This document shows positions 25,795 through 34,471 of a stretch of DNA of 64,000 nucleotides, piece by piece; positions within the stretch are counted from its first letter, which is position 1; every line of letters begins with the position of its first letter. The stretch comes from SZUA-547 sp963669265 (GTDB taxonomy: Bacteria; Pseudomonadota; Alphaproteobacteria; Rhodobacterales; Rhodobacteraceae). The notes beneath the pieces were generated by a model. That model had not been told where the DNA came from, ran no database searches, and saw only the letters and a program-made list of their open reading frames with translations. The position numbers and the translations under genes were made by a program. The stretch spans positions 2,170,001 to 2,234,000 of the forward strand of contig OY769916.1 of NCBI GenBank assembly GCA_963669265.1, written 5' to 3'.

Positions 25795-26286
25795 TTAGAA
25801 CTCTTTGGCGCGGAACGCCTTGTGGCATGCGCCGCAGGCCTTGCCGACTTCCGACACAGAGGCGGCCAGCGCGTCCTGACCTCCGCCAGCCTGTGTGGCC
25901 AGCGCGTCGATGGCCGTCACCAGATCCTTATAGCCGCCGCCGAATTTCTCCATATCCTGCCAGATCGCCGCCTCGGCGCGGGTCTTGCCGGGCATGTCGG
26001 CTTTCGAGGTTCCGCCGATCCAAGCGCCCGATCCGTCGTATTTGGTCAGCGCCTGCAGGTTGGCGGCAATCGCCGACGCCTTCTCAGCGTCATATGGCGC
26101 CGCGCCTTTCGCCATGCCAAACAGCGGGCCGACGGTGAACTCAAGAAGCTGCATATACCCCTGTCGCGCCTTGACCGCCCCTTCCAGCGCTTTGGCGTCC
26201 TGCGCCGCCGCGTCGCTTGCGATCGACGCCGACGCCAGCAGGGCGATCGACGGAATGGCGGCCCTGAACATACGCGAAATCTTCAT
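25795..26286 (-). CDS. Class II cytochrome c (c' type), copy 2
   Basis: A 163-residue homologue of the neighbouring cytochrome. The signal peptide is about 27 residues (MKISRMF to ASDAAAQ). The heme site CGACHKAFR lies at the very C-terminus, and the MAKGAAPYDAEKASAIAANLQAL helix is shared with copy 1. The start at 26286 has GGAAGAGAGGG upstream. The pair probably arose by tandem duplication; roles may be NO binding or electron transfer with the diheme cytochrome. Confidence 0.87.
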   Translation of the reverse strand: MKISRMFRAAIPSIALLASASIASDAAAQDAKALEGAVKARQGYMQLLEFTVGPLFGMAKGAAPYDAEKASAIAANLQALTKYDGSGAWIGGTSKADMPGKTRAEAAIWQDMEKFGGGYKDLVTAIDALATQAGGGQDALAASVSEVGKACGACHKAFRAKEF

Positions 26287-26381
26287 GCGGAATCCCTCTC
26301 TTCCGGTGGTTGCGGTGAAACGTCGCCGAAAGTCTATGTCACAACCGCCAGTAGGCAAACTCACGGTCCCGTGCGCGCCGG

Positions 26382-27038
26382 TCAGGCTGGCTCAAACGTC
26401 TTGCTGGACGGATTGTAGTGCTTGACCACGCCAGTCGCGATGTTGATCCAGGCGCCGTGCAGCGCGACCGTGCCCGCGTCGAGCGCCTCTTGCACGCAGG
26501 GGAAGGATTCCAGGTTGTTGAGCGAATGGAGGACGCCCTCGCGCGACATCAGGTCGATTTTTTCGTCGCGGTCCCCCTCATTCGAGGCGACCCGGTCATA
26601 GGCGGGCTGCAACAACTCGACCCAGCGCCCGATGATGCTGAACTCGTCCTTCAACTCCGGCGCTTCGCCGGAACACATCGAGTAACAGGCGCCGACGCCG
26701 CCGCAGTTCGAATGTCCAAGCACGACGATATTGGAGACTTTCAGGACCGTCACCGCGTACTCAACCGCGGCGGAGGTGCCGTGATGGGCGTGATCGCGCG
26801 CATAGGGCGGAACGATATTGGCCACGTTGCGCACCGCGAACAGATCGCCCGGTTCGGCCCCGAACATACGCACCGTTTCGGTCCGGCTGTCGCAGCAGCT
26901 GATCACCATGGCGCGGGGGCGCTGCCCCTCCAGCGCCAGCCGTTGATACCAACCCTTGTTGTCCTCGAAACGGAGCGCCTTCCAGCTCCGATAGCGGTCG
27001 ACAAGGTATCCAGGAAGCGGTTTCGCATGGTCCGACAT
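26382..27038 (-). CDS. Beta-class carbonic anhydrase
   Basis: A 218-residue zinc enzyme interconverting CO2 and bicarbonate. The zinc/catalytic set is present: CCDSRTETVRMFGAEPGDLFAVRN in segments (Cys and Asp-Arg pair near 48-51) and VVLGHSNCGGVGA (His and Cys near 107-110). The length fits the bacterial family, and there is no signal peptide, so it is cytoplasmic. It stands upstream of the cytochrome genes on the same strand and divergent from an unrecognised polytopic membrane protein; a bestrophin lies beyond that. Confidence 0.95.
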   Translation of the reverse strand: MSDHAKPLPGYLVDRYRSWKALRFEDNKGWYQRLALEGQRPRAMVISCCDSRTETVRMFGAEPGDLFAVRNVANIVPPYARDHAHHGTSAAVEYAVTVLKVSNIVVLGHSNCGGVGACYSMCSGEAPELKDEFSIIGRWVELLQPAYDRVASNEGDRDEKIDLMSREGVLHSLNNLESFPCVQEALDAGTVALHGAWINIATGVVKHYNPSSKTFEPA

Positions 27039-27275
27039 TCAGCAGATCTCCTCCGAATTCTGGAAAACTGGACCGACAGCCACCCCAATGTCCAGCACTT
27101 CAACACCTGTGATGTACCAAGAATGGCGTTCTGAGACAGGCGTTTTTTTGGCTGTTGGGGTCAAAGACCACCAGCACTGGGAGCGTTTCCTGAAGAAATA
27201 CTGTCGCGCGCTCCAGACAGTTGATGCGCAGCAAATCCTGTCCATAATGGACGGGTAGCAGTGAGTAGGTATCCC

Positions 27276-28433
27276 ATGTCACAGATTGACGCTGGCGTTT
27301 CCCCCAAAATCGACCCCCTCCGTGGCCGGGAGGGTTATCTCTTCAGCGCAGTGGTGGATTTCATATGCCTGGGCGGCGGTTCACTTCCCATTCTGATTGC
27401 GCTTTTGGCGATCCCCTCGGAAGAGTACAAAATCTCCGCCCTGTTCGCGGTCGTCCTGTTTTCTCATTTCATAAACAACCCGCACTTCATGAATTCGTAT
27501 CAGATTTTTTATTCGAATTTCAGGCGGAAGATCTCTCTCTCCAACACGGAGAATGGCCTCTGTTTCCGGTATATTTTCGCAGGCATTGCGGTTCCGATCA
27601 TAATCGTAGGGTTCTTCGCCTACGCCATTTCTCAGAGCGATCCGAAACTACTCGGGCAATCGATAAACGCGATGCTGTTCTTCGTGGGCTGGCATTATGT
27701 GAAGCAAGGCTATGGAATTCTCATCGTAGAGTCGGTCCTCAAGAGAGCTTTCTTCTCGAACACGGAGAAACTGGTTCTCAGGTATAATGGGATTTCCGCT
27801 TGGATCTTCTCCTGGATGCTGGCGAACAGAGAAGTCGCCGCAAGCGACCTCTACGGGCTTGAATTTTACACGATTGGCGTACCGGAGTGGCTTTATCTGC
27901 TGAGCGCAAGCGTCGCGGCCCTCATGGGCGCCGCCGCCTTGATGATTGTTCTGCGCAAGAAGTTTGTAGCGGGGCAGAATTTGCCGTTCAATGGTCTGCT
28001 GGCTTACGCGACGTCGATCTATGTCTGGATGGCCGTCTCCCAAATCGACATTCTATTGCTAATCGTCGTTCCGGTGTTTCACTCATTGCAGTATCTGGCC
28101 GTCGTCTGGCGCTACAAGCTGAATGAAACGGAGGCCAAGTTCGACAGGGACGACGTCGCGCTGTTCAGCGGATTGGTCACGCTCAGCAGGCCACGGTTTG
28201 AGTTCGCAAAATTTGTGTTTCTTGGAATTATCCTGGGCGCCTGCGCATTTACGGTGATCCCGACCTTCCTTGATTACTACGTCGAATACAGCGAGGAGCT
28301 TTATGGCACCACGCTCTTCATCTTGCTTTCGGCAGTGTTCATCAACATCCATCATTACTTCCTGGACAACGTGATGTGGCGAAAGGAAAACCCGGAGATC
28401 AAGGAGCACCTATTCACACCGCCAGGCGGGTAG
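27276..28433 (+). CDS. Polytopic membrane protein with conserved-looking histidines, family not recognised
   Basis: A protein of about 385 residues with eight or nine predicted membrane segments. Histidines sit next to or within helices: H64 and H70 in LFSHFINNPHFMNSYQ, H140 in FVGWHYVKQGYG, H268 in PVFHSLQYLAVVWRYK, and an HH pair near 358 in NIHHYFLDNVMWR. Such clustering is seen in membrane metal-dependent enzymes, so a metal or heme centre is possible, but I cannot assign a family. The start could be ATG 27276 or GTG 27261. It is transcribed away from the carbonic anhydrase gene. Base use is less GC-rich than the neighbours. Confidence 0.6.
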   Translation: MSQIDAGVSPKIDPLRGREGYLFSAVVDFICLGGGSLPILIALLAIPSEEYKISALFAVVLFSHFINNPHFMNSYQIFYSNFRRKISLSNTENGLCFRYIFAGIAVPIIIVGFFAYAISQSDPKLLGQSINAMLFFVGWHYVKQGYGILIVESVLKRAFFSNTEKLVLRYNGISAWIFSWMLANREVAASDLYGLEFYTIGVPEWLYLLSASVAALMGAAALMIVLRKKFVAGQNLPFNGLLAYATSIYVWMAVSQIDILLLIVVPVFHSLQYLAVVWRYKLNETEAKFDRDDVALFSGLVTLSRPRFEFAKFVFLGIILGACAFTVIPTFLDYYVEYSEELYGTTLFILLSAVFINIHHYFLDNVMWRKENPEIKEHLFTPPGG

Positions 28434-28788
28434 CTGTAGCATTCGACTCCCACATGAGGCCTCGCGAAAGCAATCAGCAAGATCGTGAAGTGAGTAAAGG
28501 CTATAGGTGCCCTTGATGCACATGTCGCCTGATCCACGTTTGCAGCCCAGATGATTGGAACCAATTCTGCCCACAGAGTGTACTCAAGGCCACTCCGGCG
28601 ACACGCACAAAAGCGCGGGGACGCGTGCAACCTATAGGCCGTGGATGCGCTGGTGAATTAATGGCGCGCTAACTGGTCCTTGCCCGATGACACTCGGAAG
28701 GTCCCCTTACGCGCGCCGAGGTTTCAAAACTCAATGCTTAAACGCGCCATCCAAAAAAAAAAATTTCAATTACAGAGCAAACTGCGCC
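28434..28788. other. 355-bp intergenic stretch, no gene seen
   Basis: It separates the convergent unknown membrane protein and bestrophin genes. It holds a short minus-strand open frame with no ribosome-binding site and unlike any protein I know, an 11-base A run near 28756, and no clear terminator hairpin. I see nothing functional. Confidence 0.5.
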
Positions 28789-29823
28789 TCAGTAAAGCAC
28801 GCCGTCATGCGGCTGATACGGTTTTGGAATGTCCGTCTCGCCGATCATCTGTAACAGGTCCGTCTCGATCACCCGCGTCAGATGGGAGATCGGCACATCG
28901 GTCGCGCCGCCCTCAAACGGATCCTCGCAACTGTCGCTGACCTTCTCCAGCAGGTAAAACACCCATGAAATCATCATGTTGAATGGGATGAGAATGAGCA
29001 TGTATTCATGCGACAGCTTCTCGTCGAAATGGTGAATCTCGGTCAGTTTCTCGAACGCTTCGACGAACGCGAAAGGCAGAAGCACGATAAACACCCAGGT
29101 GAAGACCCGGCCGAAATAGGTGATCTGGCGCGGGAACGGCGTGTTCTTGATTCGCTCGCATTTGCCCTGGTTATCATAAAGGCGCGCCAGAACCTGCGAC
29201 ATCTCCACAAAACGGTTGTCGTCCAGATGCCCCTGCAGACGCAGCTGTTTCAGCATCTTCCCTTGCAGGCAGACGATATGTACCGCGGGATTGACCTTGT
29301 CGCTGACCGCGGCGACCTGATCTGGTGAGAGAAAGCTCTGATAGCGATCGGGCGTGCTGGTCGAAAGCAGCTTGGACGTGTCGATGCGATTGTCGAATAC
29401 GCCCTGATATTTCGAGATCTTCAGGCGTGAGGATTTTCGAAGCTGATAGGATAGCGCGTTGACCCAGGCGAGGTGCTGACGGATCAGCTGCCGCGCCTCG
29501 GACGACGGTTTGCCGTCTTTGCCATCCGGCAGGTCCAGCACATTCAGGCAATGCTGCGCCCAGGTTCGGCTGTCATTGACGATCGAACCCCAAATCTTCC
29601 GCGCCTCCCACCACCGGTTATAGGCTGAGGTGGTCTTGAAGCCGAGATAGAGCGACACCACCACGCCGATCGTGGTCACGGGCAAGGTCGGCAAGGCCAG
29701 GGCCGAATAGCCCAGAACGTCGTGCACATAGTCGACGAACATCGCGAGAAACAATGCAAAGGTCAGCAGGAACAATGAATCCCGGAAGACGTGCCGGAAG
29801 TTGATGCCCTTTTGAACATACAT
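28789..29823 (-). CDS. Bestrophin-like ion channel (UPF0187)
   Basis: A 344-residue integral membrane protein. After a short amphipathic start (MYVQKGINFRHVFRDS) come two hydrophobic segments, then the bestrophin signature TSAYNRWWEARKIWGSIVND (about 65-84). A second hydrophobic pair lies near 215-270 (FGRVFTWVFIVLLPFAFVEAF and YMLILIPFNMMISWVFYLLEK). The DPFEGGATDVPI tail matches the family C-terminus. Bestrophins form pentameric channels for anions, including bicarbonate in some algae; bacterial members can prefer cations. It has its own minus-strand start with GGAG upstream. Confidence 0.85.
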   Translation of the reverse strand: MYVQKGINFRHVFRDSLFLLTFALFLAMFVDYVHDVLGYSALALPTLPVTTIGVVVSLYLGFKTTSAYNRWWEARKIWGSIVNDSRTWAQHCLNVLDLPDGKDGKPSSEARQLIRQHLAWVNALSYQLRKSSRLKISKYQGVFDNRIDTSKLLSTSTPDRYQSFLSPDQVAAVSDKVNPAVHIVCLQGKMLKQLRLQGHLDDNRFVEMSQVLARLYDNQGKCERIKNTPFPRQITYFGRVFTWVFIVLLPFAFVEAFEKLTEIHHFDEKLSHEYMLILIPFNMMISWVFYLLEKVSDSCEDPFEGGATDVPISHLTRVIETDLLQMIGETDIPKPYQPHDGVLY

Positions 29824-29970
29824 GGCGACGACTCCTTGGACTTGGCCACTCTTGCGCCGTGGGAACTACATCGGCGCTCCGGATACCGTTTTGGCGACTG
29901 ATGCGCGCCAGCGCAACCCAAGGGCTACCCGAGCCATATGACGGTCTTGCGGCCCGGATCGGGTTCGCCC

Positions 29971-32463
29971 TCAGATATCCAGATTTTCCACGTTGAGCGC
30001 GTTCTCCTGAATGAACAAGCGGCGCGGCTCCACCACGTCGCCCATCAGCTTGGTGAAGATCTCGTCGGCCTCATCCATATGGTCGATCTTGACCTGCAGC
30101 AGCGTACGCGCGTCCGGATCCAGCGTGGTCTCCCACAACTGATCCGCGTTCATCTCGCCCAACCCTTTATAGCGCTGCAGCGAGAGCCCACGCTCGCCCT
30201 CCGTCATCACGGAATCCAACAGTTCTGAGGGCGCGCGGATCGCCGTCGTTTTTTCCTTCCGCATCAGGTTGGCAGGCTTTTCATAGACCTCGCGCAACGC
30301 ATCCCCGATCTCCGCCAAGCGCCGCGCTTCCGACGACCGGCACGCGGCGGCGTCGATCACCCGTGTCTCCGCCACGCCGCGCAAGGTGCGCGTGAAGCGC
30401 ATGCCGCCATCCTCGGCCGCTTCGCCAATCCAGCCGCGCTCCGTCTCCGGCGCGATCGCATCCAGCCGGTTGGCGACCAACTCCGCCGCCTCGCCCGCCG
30501 GGAGGCGCAGCAACTCGCCCGACCAATCCGACTCGGCCTCAGCCTCCGGCCGGCGGCGGAACACGCCCGCGATCGCCGCCTGTTCGATCACGAAACTCGG
30601 ATAATGCGGAGGAAAACTCGCCAGCAACTGCTTGGCGCGCCGGGCCTCGTCGACCACGCGCAACAGATCCGGGCCCGCGATCTGTGCGCCGCCCATTTGC
30701 CCATCTGCGCCAAGCGTCAACGTCGCGCCGTCGATCCCCTGTTCGATCAGATAATCTTCCAGCGAGCGCTGATCCTTCAGGTAGACCTCCGATTTACCGC
30801 GCGCGACTTTGTAGAGCGGCGGCTGAGCGATATAGAGATGTCCGCGCTCGATCAGCTCCGGCATTTGCCGGTAGAAGAATGTCAGCAGCAGCGTGCGGAT
30901 ATGGGCGCCGTCCACATCGGCGTCGGTCATGATGATGACCTTGTGATAGCGCAGCTTGTCGAGATTGAACTCGTCGCGACCGATGCCGGTGCCGAGCGCC
31001 ATGACCAGATTGCCGATCTCCTGGCTTGAGAGCATCTTGTCGAACCGCGCGCGCTCCACATTCAGGATCTTACCGCGTAGCGGTAGCACGGCCTGCGTGC
31101 TCCGATCGCGTCCCTGCTGGGCGGATCCTCCGGCGCTGTCGCCCTCCACCAGCAGCAATTCGGTCTTGGAGGGATCCTTCTCGGAGCAATCCTTCAGCTT
31201 GCCCGCGAGGAAGTTCACATCCAGCGCGGATTTCCGCCGCGTCAGCTCCCGCGCTTTGCGCGCCGCCTCACGCGCCACCGCCGCCTCGACGATCTTGCCG
31301 ACCACCATGCGCGCCTCGGCCGGGTTTTCCTCAAACCATTCGGCGAGCTTCTCGTTCATCAGGCTCTCGACTGCGGGGCGCACCTCGGAGGAGACGAGCT
31401 TGTCCTTGGTCTGGCTGGAGAATTTCGGATCCGGCACTTTCACGGAAAGGACGCAGGTCAGCCCTTCACGCGCATCGTCGCCAGACAGAGACACCTTCTC
31501 CTTCTTCGCGAGGCCAGAAGACGCGGCGTAGCCGTTGATCGTTCGGGTCAGCGCGCCGCGGAATCCCGCCAGATGCGTGCCGCCATCCTTCTGCGGAATA
31601 TTGTTGGTGAAGGCGAGAACGTTCTCGTGATAGCCGTCATTCCACCACATCGCGACATCGACGGAGATGCCATCCTTCTCACCCTGCACTGTGATCGGCG
31701 CATCGACTAACGGATGCTTGGAGCGATCGAGATAGCGCACGAACGCCTCGACGCCGCCTTCATAGAACAGCGTCTCCTCCACCGGCTCCGCGTGCCGCTC
31801 GTCGCGCAGAACGATGGTGACGCCGGAATTCAGGAAGGCCAGCTCGCGCAGGCGATGCTCCAGCGTCTTGAAGCTGTAATCGGTGTTGGTGAACGTGTCG
31901 GTCGAGGCCAGGAATCGAACCTCTGTGCCCTTTCGCCCCTCGGCATCGCCGGTCACCTCCAGCGACTTCACCGTGTCGCCACGCTCGAACCGCACGAAAT
32001 GCGCCTTCTCATCCCGCCAGATCCGAAGCTCCAGCCAGTCCGAGAGCGCATTGACGACCGAAACTCCAACGCCATGCAGACCGCCTGAGACCTTGTAGGA
32101 GTTCTGGTCGAATTTCCCACCCGCATGCAGCTGGGTCATGATGACCTCGGCCGCCGAGACCCCCTCTTCGGGGTGAATCTCGGTCGGGATGCCGCGCCCG
32201 TTGTCGCTGACGGAGACGGAATTGTCGGCGTGCAAAGTTACCCGGACCGTGTCGCAATGCCCCGCCAGCGCCTCGTCGATCGCATTGTCCACTGCCTCAT
32301 AGACCATGTGATGCAGGCCGGAGCCGTCATCGGTGTCGCCGATATACATGCCCGGCCGCTTGCGCACGGCCTCCAGCCCCTTAAGGACTTTGATGGAGTC
32401 GGCGCCGTAATCGGCCGCGCCGTTCTCCGGCGTCTGGGGCGAATCCCCGTGATCGTTGGGCAT
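29971..32463 (-). CDS. gyrB: DNA gyrase subunit B
   Basis: GyrB, about 830 residues, supplies the ATPase of gyrase. It shows the GHKL site EAVDNAIDEALAGHCD and DNGRGIP, the ATP-lid GGLHGVGVSVVNALS, the TOPRIM EGDSAGGSAQQGRDR and DADVDGAHI, and the C-terminal QRYKGLGEMNADQLWETT. Three in-frame Met codons sit near the start; the ATG at 32463 has AGGA at 9 bp and overlaps the end of the upstream small gene by sharing its stop region. A longer start at 32481 is possible but has no site. About 60 residues between TOPRIM and the C-terminus (RRRPEAEAESDW) are an insert typical of proteobacterial GyrB. Confidence 0.98.
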   Translation of the reverse strand: MPNDHGDSPQTPENGAADYGADSIKVLKGLEAVRKRPGMYIGDTDDGSGLHHMVYEAVDNAIDEALAGHCDTVRVTLHADNSVSVSDNGRGIPTEIHPEEGVSAAEVIMTQLHAGGKFDQNSYKVSGGLHGVGVSVVNALSDWLELRIWRDEKAHFVRFERGDTVKSLEVTGDAEGRKGTEVRFLASTDTFTNTDYSFKTLEHRLRELAFLNSGVTIVLRDERHAEPVEETLFYEGGVEAFVRYLDRSKHPLVDAPITVQGEKDGISVDVAMWWNDGYHENVLAFTNNIPQKDGGTHLAGFRGALTRTINGYAASSGLAKKEKVSLSGDDAREGLTCVLSVKVPDPKFSSQTKDKLVSSEVRPAVESLMNEKLAEWFEENPAEARMVVGKIVEAAVAREAARKARELTRRKSALDVNFLAGKLKDCSEKDPSKTELLLVEGDSAGGSAQQGRDRSTQAVLPLRGKILNVERARFDKMLSSQEIGNLVMALGTGIGRDEFNLDKLRYHKVIIMTDADVDGAHIRTLLLTFFYRQMPELIERGHLYIAQPPLYKVARGKSEVYLKDQRSLEDYLIEQGIDGATLTLGADGQMGGAQIAGPDLLRVVDEARRAKQLLASFPPHYPSFVIEQAAIAGVFRRRPEAEAESDWSGELLRLPAGEAAELVANRLDAIAPETERGWIGEAAEDGGMRFTRTLRGVAETRVIDAAACRSSEARRLAEIGDALREVYEKPANLMRKEKTTAIRAPSELLDSVMTEGERGLSLQRYKGLGEMNADQLWETTLDPDARTLLQVKIDHMDEADEIFTKLMGDVVEPRRLFIQENALNVENLDI

Positions 32464-32467
32464 AGGT

Positions 32468-32896
32468 TCAGATCCTGCCATGTTTCAGCTTCAGGCCGTT
32501 GATCCGGTCCACCAGATCTTCGAGCGCCTGAATTTTTTCTTTGTCCGCATCCGGCGTGCGGTGCGCGATGTCGAGCAAAAGTTCCATCACCATATCCAGC
32601 TGCGTGCCATAACTCGCGACTCGCCGGACGATCTCTTCCTCAAGCTCGGGCCAGTGCGTCGCCGACGCGCCGATCCAGCCCCAATTCGTCTGCGGCTCGA
32701 TATCCTGCTGATAACCCTGTCCGAAGGGGAAATAGATCGTGACGTCGCCGACCGACCAGGACCCCGTGCGCAGAACGGCGTCACGCCACGCCTCGGCCTG
32801 TTTCAGCCACACCATCGCGCCCAGCTTAAACGCGTTGGCGTTCAGCCACGCCAGCCGCGCCATCGGGTGTCCCGACAGATTCGCTGCGTAGATCAC
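32468..32896 (-). CDS. Small helical protein between recF and gyrB, motif-sharing protein 2
   Basis: A 142-residue protein of unknown function. Residues about 20-40 (AFKLGAMVWLKQAEAWRDAV) carry a W-L-x-Q-x-x-A-W-R motif also found in the preceding gene, and the C-terminus is a charged helix (DKEKIQALEDLVDRINGLKLKHG) resembling a coiled coil. There is no signal peptide or membrane segment. The start overlaps the previous gene's stop by 4 bp, and its end overlaps the gyrB leader, so it is translated within the dnaN-recF-gyrB cluster. The helix pattern is phasin-like, but this is a weak comparison. Confidence 0.55.
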   Translation of the reverse strand: MIYAANLSGHPMARLAWLNANAFKLGAMVWLKQAEAWRDAVLRTGSWSVGDVTIYFPFGQGYQQDIEPQTNWGWIGASATHWPELEEEIVRRVASYGTQLDMVMELLLDIAHRTPDADKEKIQALEDLVDRINGLKLKHGRI

Positions 32897-33252
32897 CGCG
32901 CCTCCCCGACTTTCAGCGCTTCGCCCTCGATCACATCGACGGCGTCAACGCCCGCCTCCGGCGAATGGGTGATCATCATGTCGATGCGAATGTCGCCGCA
33001 GGCGGCCCTGACGCCGATCCGGTCTTCCATCTCGACCAGTTCGACCGAGAGAGTCTCAAACCACGGGACGCCCAGCCCCAGCGGCGCGGGCGCGATCGGG
33101 ACCCCGTCGGCGATCGTGGCGGCCGGCCAGGCGTAGGTCTGCGGGAAGAACCCGCGCCACGCCCGCGTCTGCTCTAGCCAAAGGCGCGCGCTCCGCTCAA
33201 AAGCGGTCGCGTAAAAATCCGCCATCGCGGTCATGGGCGTCTGGGTCGTCAT
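32893..33252 (-). CDS. Small protein between recF and gyrB, motif-sharing protein 1
   Basis: A 119-residue protein. The N-terminal half is helical with FERSARLWLEQTRAWRGFF (about 18-36), aligning with the same motif in the next gene. The C-terminal half is strand-like and acidic (ELVEMEDRIGVRAACGDIRID). ATG at 33252 overlaps the recF stop by 4 bp (ATGA), and its own stop overlaps the next start by 4 bp. It has no recognised domain. The common order in related genomes is dnaN-recF-gyrB, so these two genes look like an insertion or a lineage-specific addition. Confidence 0.55.
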   Translation of the reverse strand: MTTQTPMTAMADFYATAFERSARLWLEQTRAWRGFFPQTYAWPAATIADGVPIAPAPLGLGVPWFETLSVELVEMEDRIGVRAACGDIRIDMMITHSPEAGVDAVDVIEGEALKVGEAR

Positions 33253-34448
33253 GCTGATGACCTCTCCATCAAAATAGAGCCGTTGGCGCCATCCGCCGCC
33301 TCGGCCTTCAACGCTCCGCCGTCGAGCGCGTCGAACAGTTCCGCCCCGGTGCCCGTCATCCAGGCCTGCGCGCCGAGATCCGCGATCTCCGCATAGAGCG
33401 TCGCCCGGCGATCCGCGTCCAGATGCGCGGCGACTTCGTCCAGCAGCAGGATCGGCGCGCCCTCCCGCTCCGCCAGCGCCCGCGCATTGGCCAGCACAAG
33501 GCTGATCAGCAGCGCCTTTTGCTCGCCCGTCGAGCTGAGATGGGCCGGCTGACCCTTCGCTGCGAACAGCGCCGACAGATCGCTGCGATGCGGGCCGTCC
33601 AACGTACGCCCGGCGGCCGCGTCGCGCCCGCGAAAGCGCGCCAGATCGGTCCGAAATTCCTCAGCGATTTCAAGGGATTCTGAGTGCGCGTCTCCGGCTG
33701 CGCGAATCACCCCGGTCAAGCGGCTCTCCATGGGTCCGACAATAGCGATTTCCGCCTTTGGAAACAACGTTTTAGCGCCGTCCTGAGCCAGGGTCAGACG
33801 ATGCGCGCATCGCGCCCGCGCCAGCGCCAGTCCGGCGCCTGACTCGGCCATCTGCGATTCGAGCGCGGAAAGCCACGCCGGGTCCATCCGGCCCTCCTTC
33901 AGCAGCCGGTTGCGCTCCCGCATCGCTTTCTCATAGGCGAGGCTCCGTTCGGCGTGCCCCGGATCGAACGAGAGCGTCGCCCGATCCAGAAACGCGCGCC
34001 GATCCACGGTCCCGCCCGCCCAGAGACGATCCATGGCGGGCGTCAGCCACAGCACCCGAACCAACCGGCCAAGCGCGGCCTGACTCTCCGCCGCGCCCTC
34101 GATCTCCACCTGCCGGCGCCGCCCCTCCGCCAGATCGACGGAAGTCGTGATCTCAATCGCCCCCGACGCGGCTTCCAGCTCCGCTGAGATGCGCCAGCCG
34201 ATCTCCTCCGGCCGCCGCGCCATCTCCGCCAGCGGCGCGCGTCTGAGCCCCCGTCCGGGGCTGAGCAGCGACACCGCCTCCAGAATATTGGTCTTGCCGG
34301 CGCCGTTCGGCCCGTAAAGCGCGACCGACCGGCCCGCAGGCGCCAGATCGAGAGCGCGCCAGGACCGGAAATGCGACAGCGCCAAGCGCCCCACGCGCGC
34401 GGGGCGCGGGGGTATGTCGGTTGCATCGCTATCAGAATCGGCAGCCAA
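33249..34448 (-). CDS. recF: DNA replication and repair protein RecF
   Basis: RecF, about 399 residues, loads RecA at single-strand gaps together with RecO and RecR. It has Walker A YGPNGAGKTNILEA (about 45-58), the ABC-type signature HLSSTGEQKALLISLVLANA (about 324-343) and Walker B ILLLDEVAAHLDADR. The frame starts with TTG at 34448, 23 bp after dnaN; the first 18 residues are not conserved in the family and a GTG at codon 19 (before GRLALSHFRSW) is an alternative. The stop overlaps a small hypothetical gene. Confidence 0.95.
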   Translation of the reverse strand: MAADSDSDATDIPPRPARVGRLALSHFRSWRALDLAPAGRSVALYGPNGAGKTNILEAVSLLSPGRGLRRAPLAEMARRPEEIGWRISAELEAASGAIEITTSVDLAEGRRRQVEIEGAAESQAALGRLVRVLWLTPAMDRLWAGGTVDRRAFLDRATLSFDPGHAERSLAYEKAMRERNRLLKEGRMDPAWLSALESQMAESGAGLALARARCAHRLTLAQDGAKTLFPKAEIAIVGPMESRLTGVIRAAGDAHSESLEIAEEFRTDLARFRGRDAAAGRTLDGPHRSDLSALFAAKGQPAHLSSTGEQKALLISLVLANARALAEREGAPILLLDEVAAHLDADRRATLYAEIADLGAQAWMTGTGAELFDALDGGALKAEAADGANGSILMERSSA

Positions 34449-34471
34449 TCCCGGCCGTCCCGCTCAGCGCG

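Noticed and set aside
28355..28630. Possible 91-codon minus-strand gene in the gap before the bestrophin
   Set aside because: It overlaps the end of the membrane protein gene, has no ribosome-binding site and its sequence resembles no protein; I treat the gap as non-coding.
28753..28770. A run of eleven A's after the convergent genes
   Set aside because: No hairpin precedes it on either strand, so it is not a terminator; it may be a homopolymer tract with no role.
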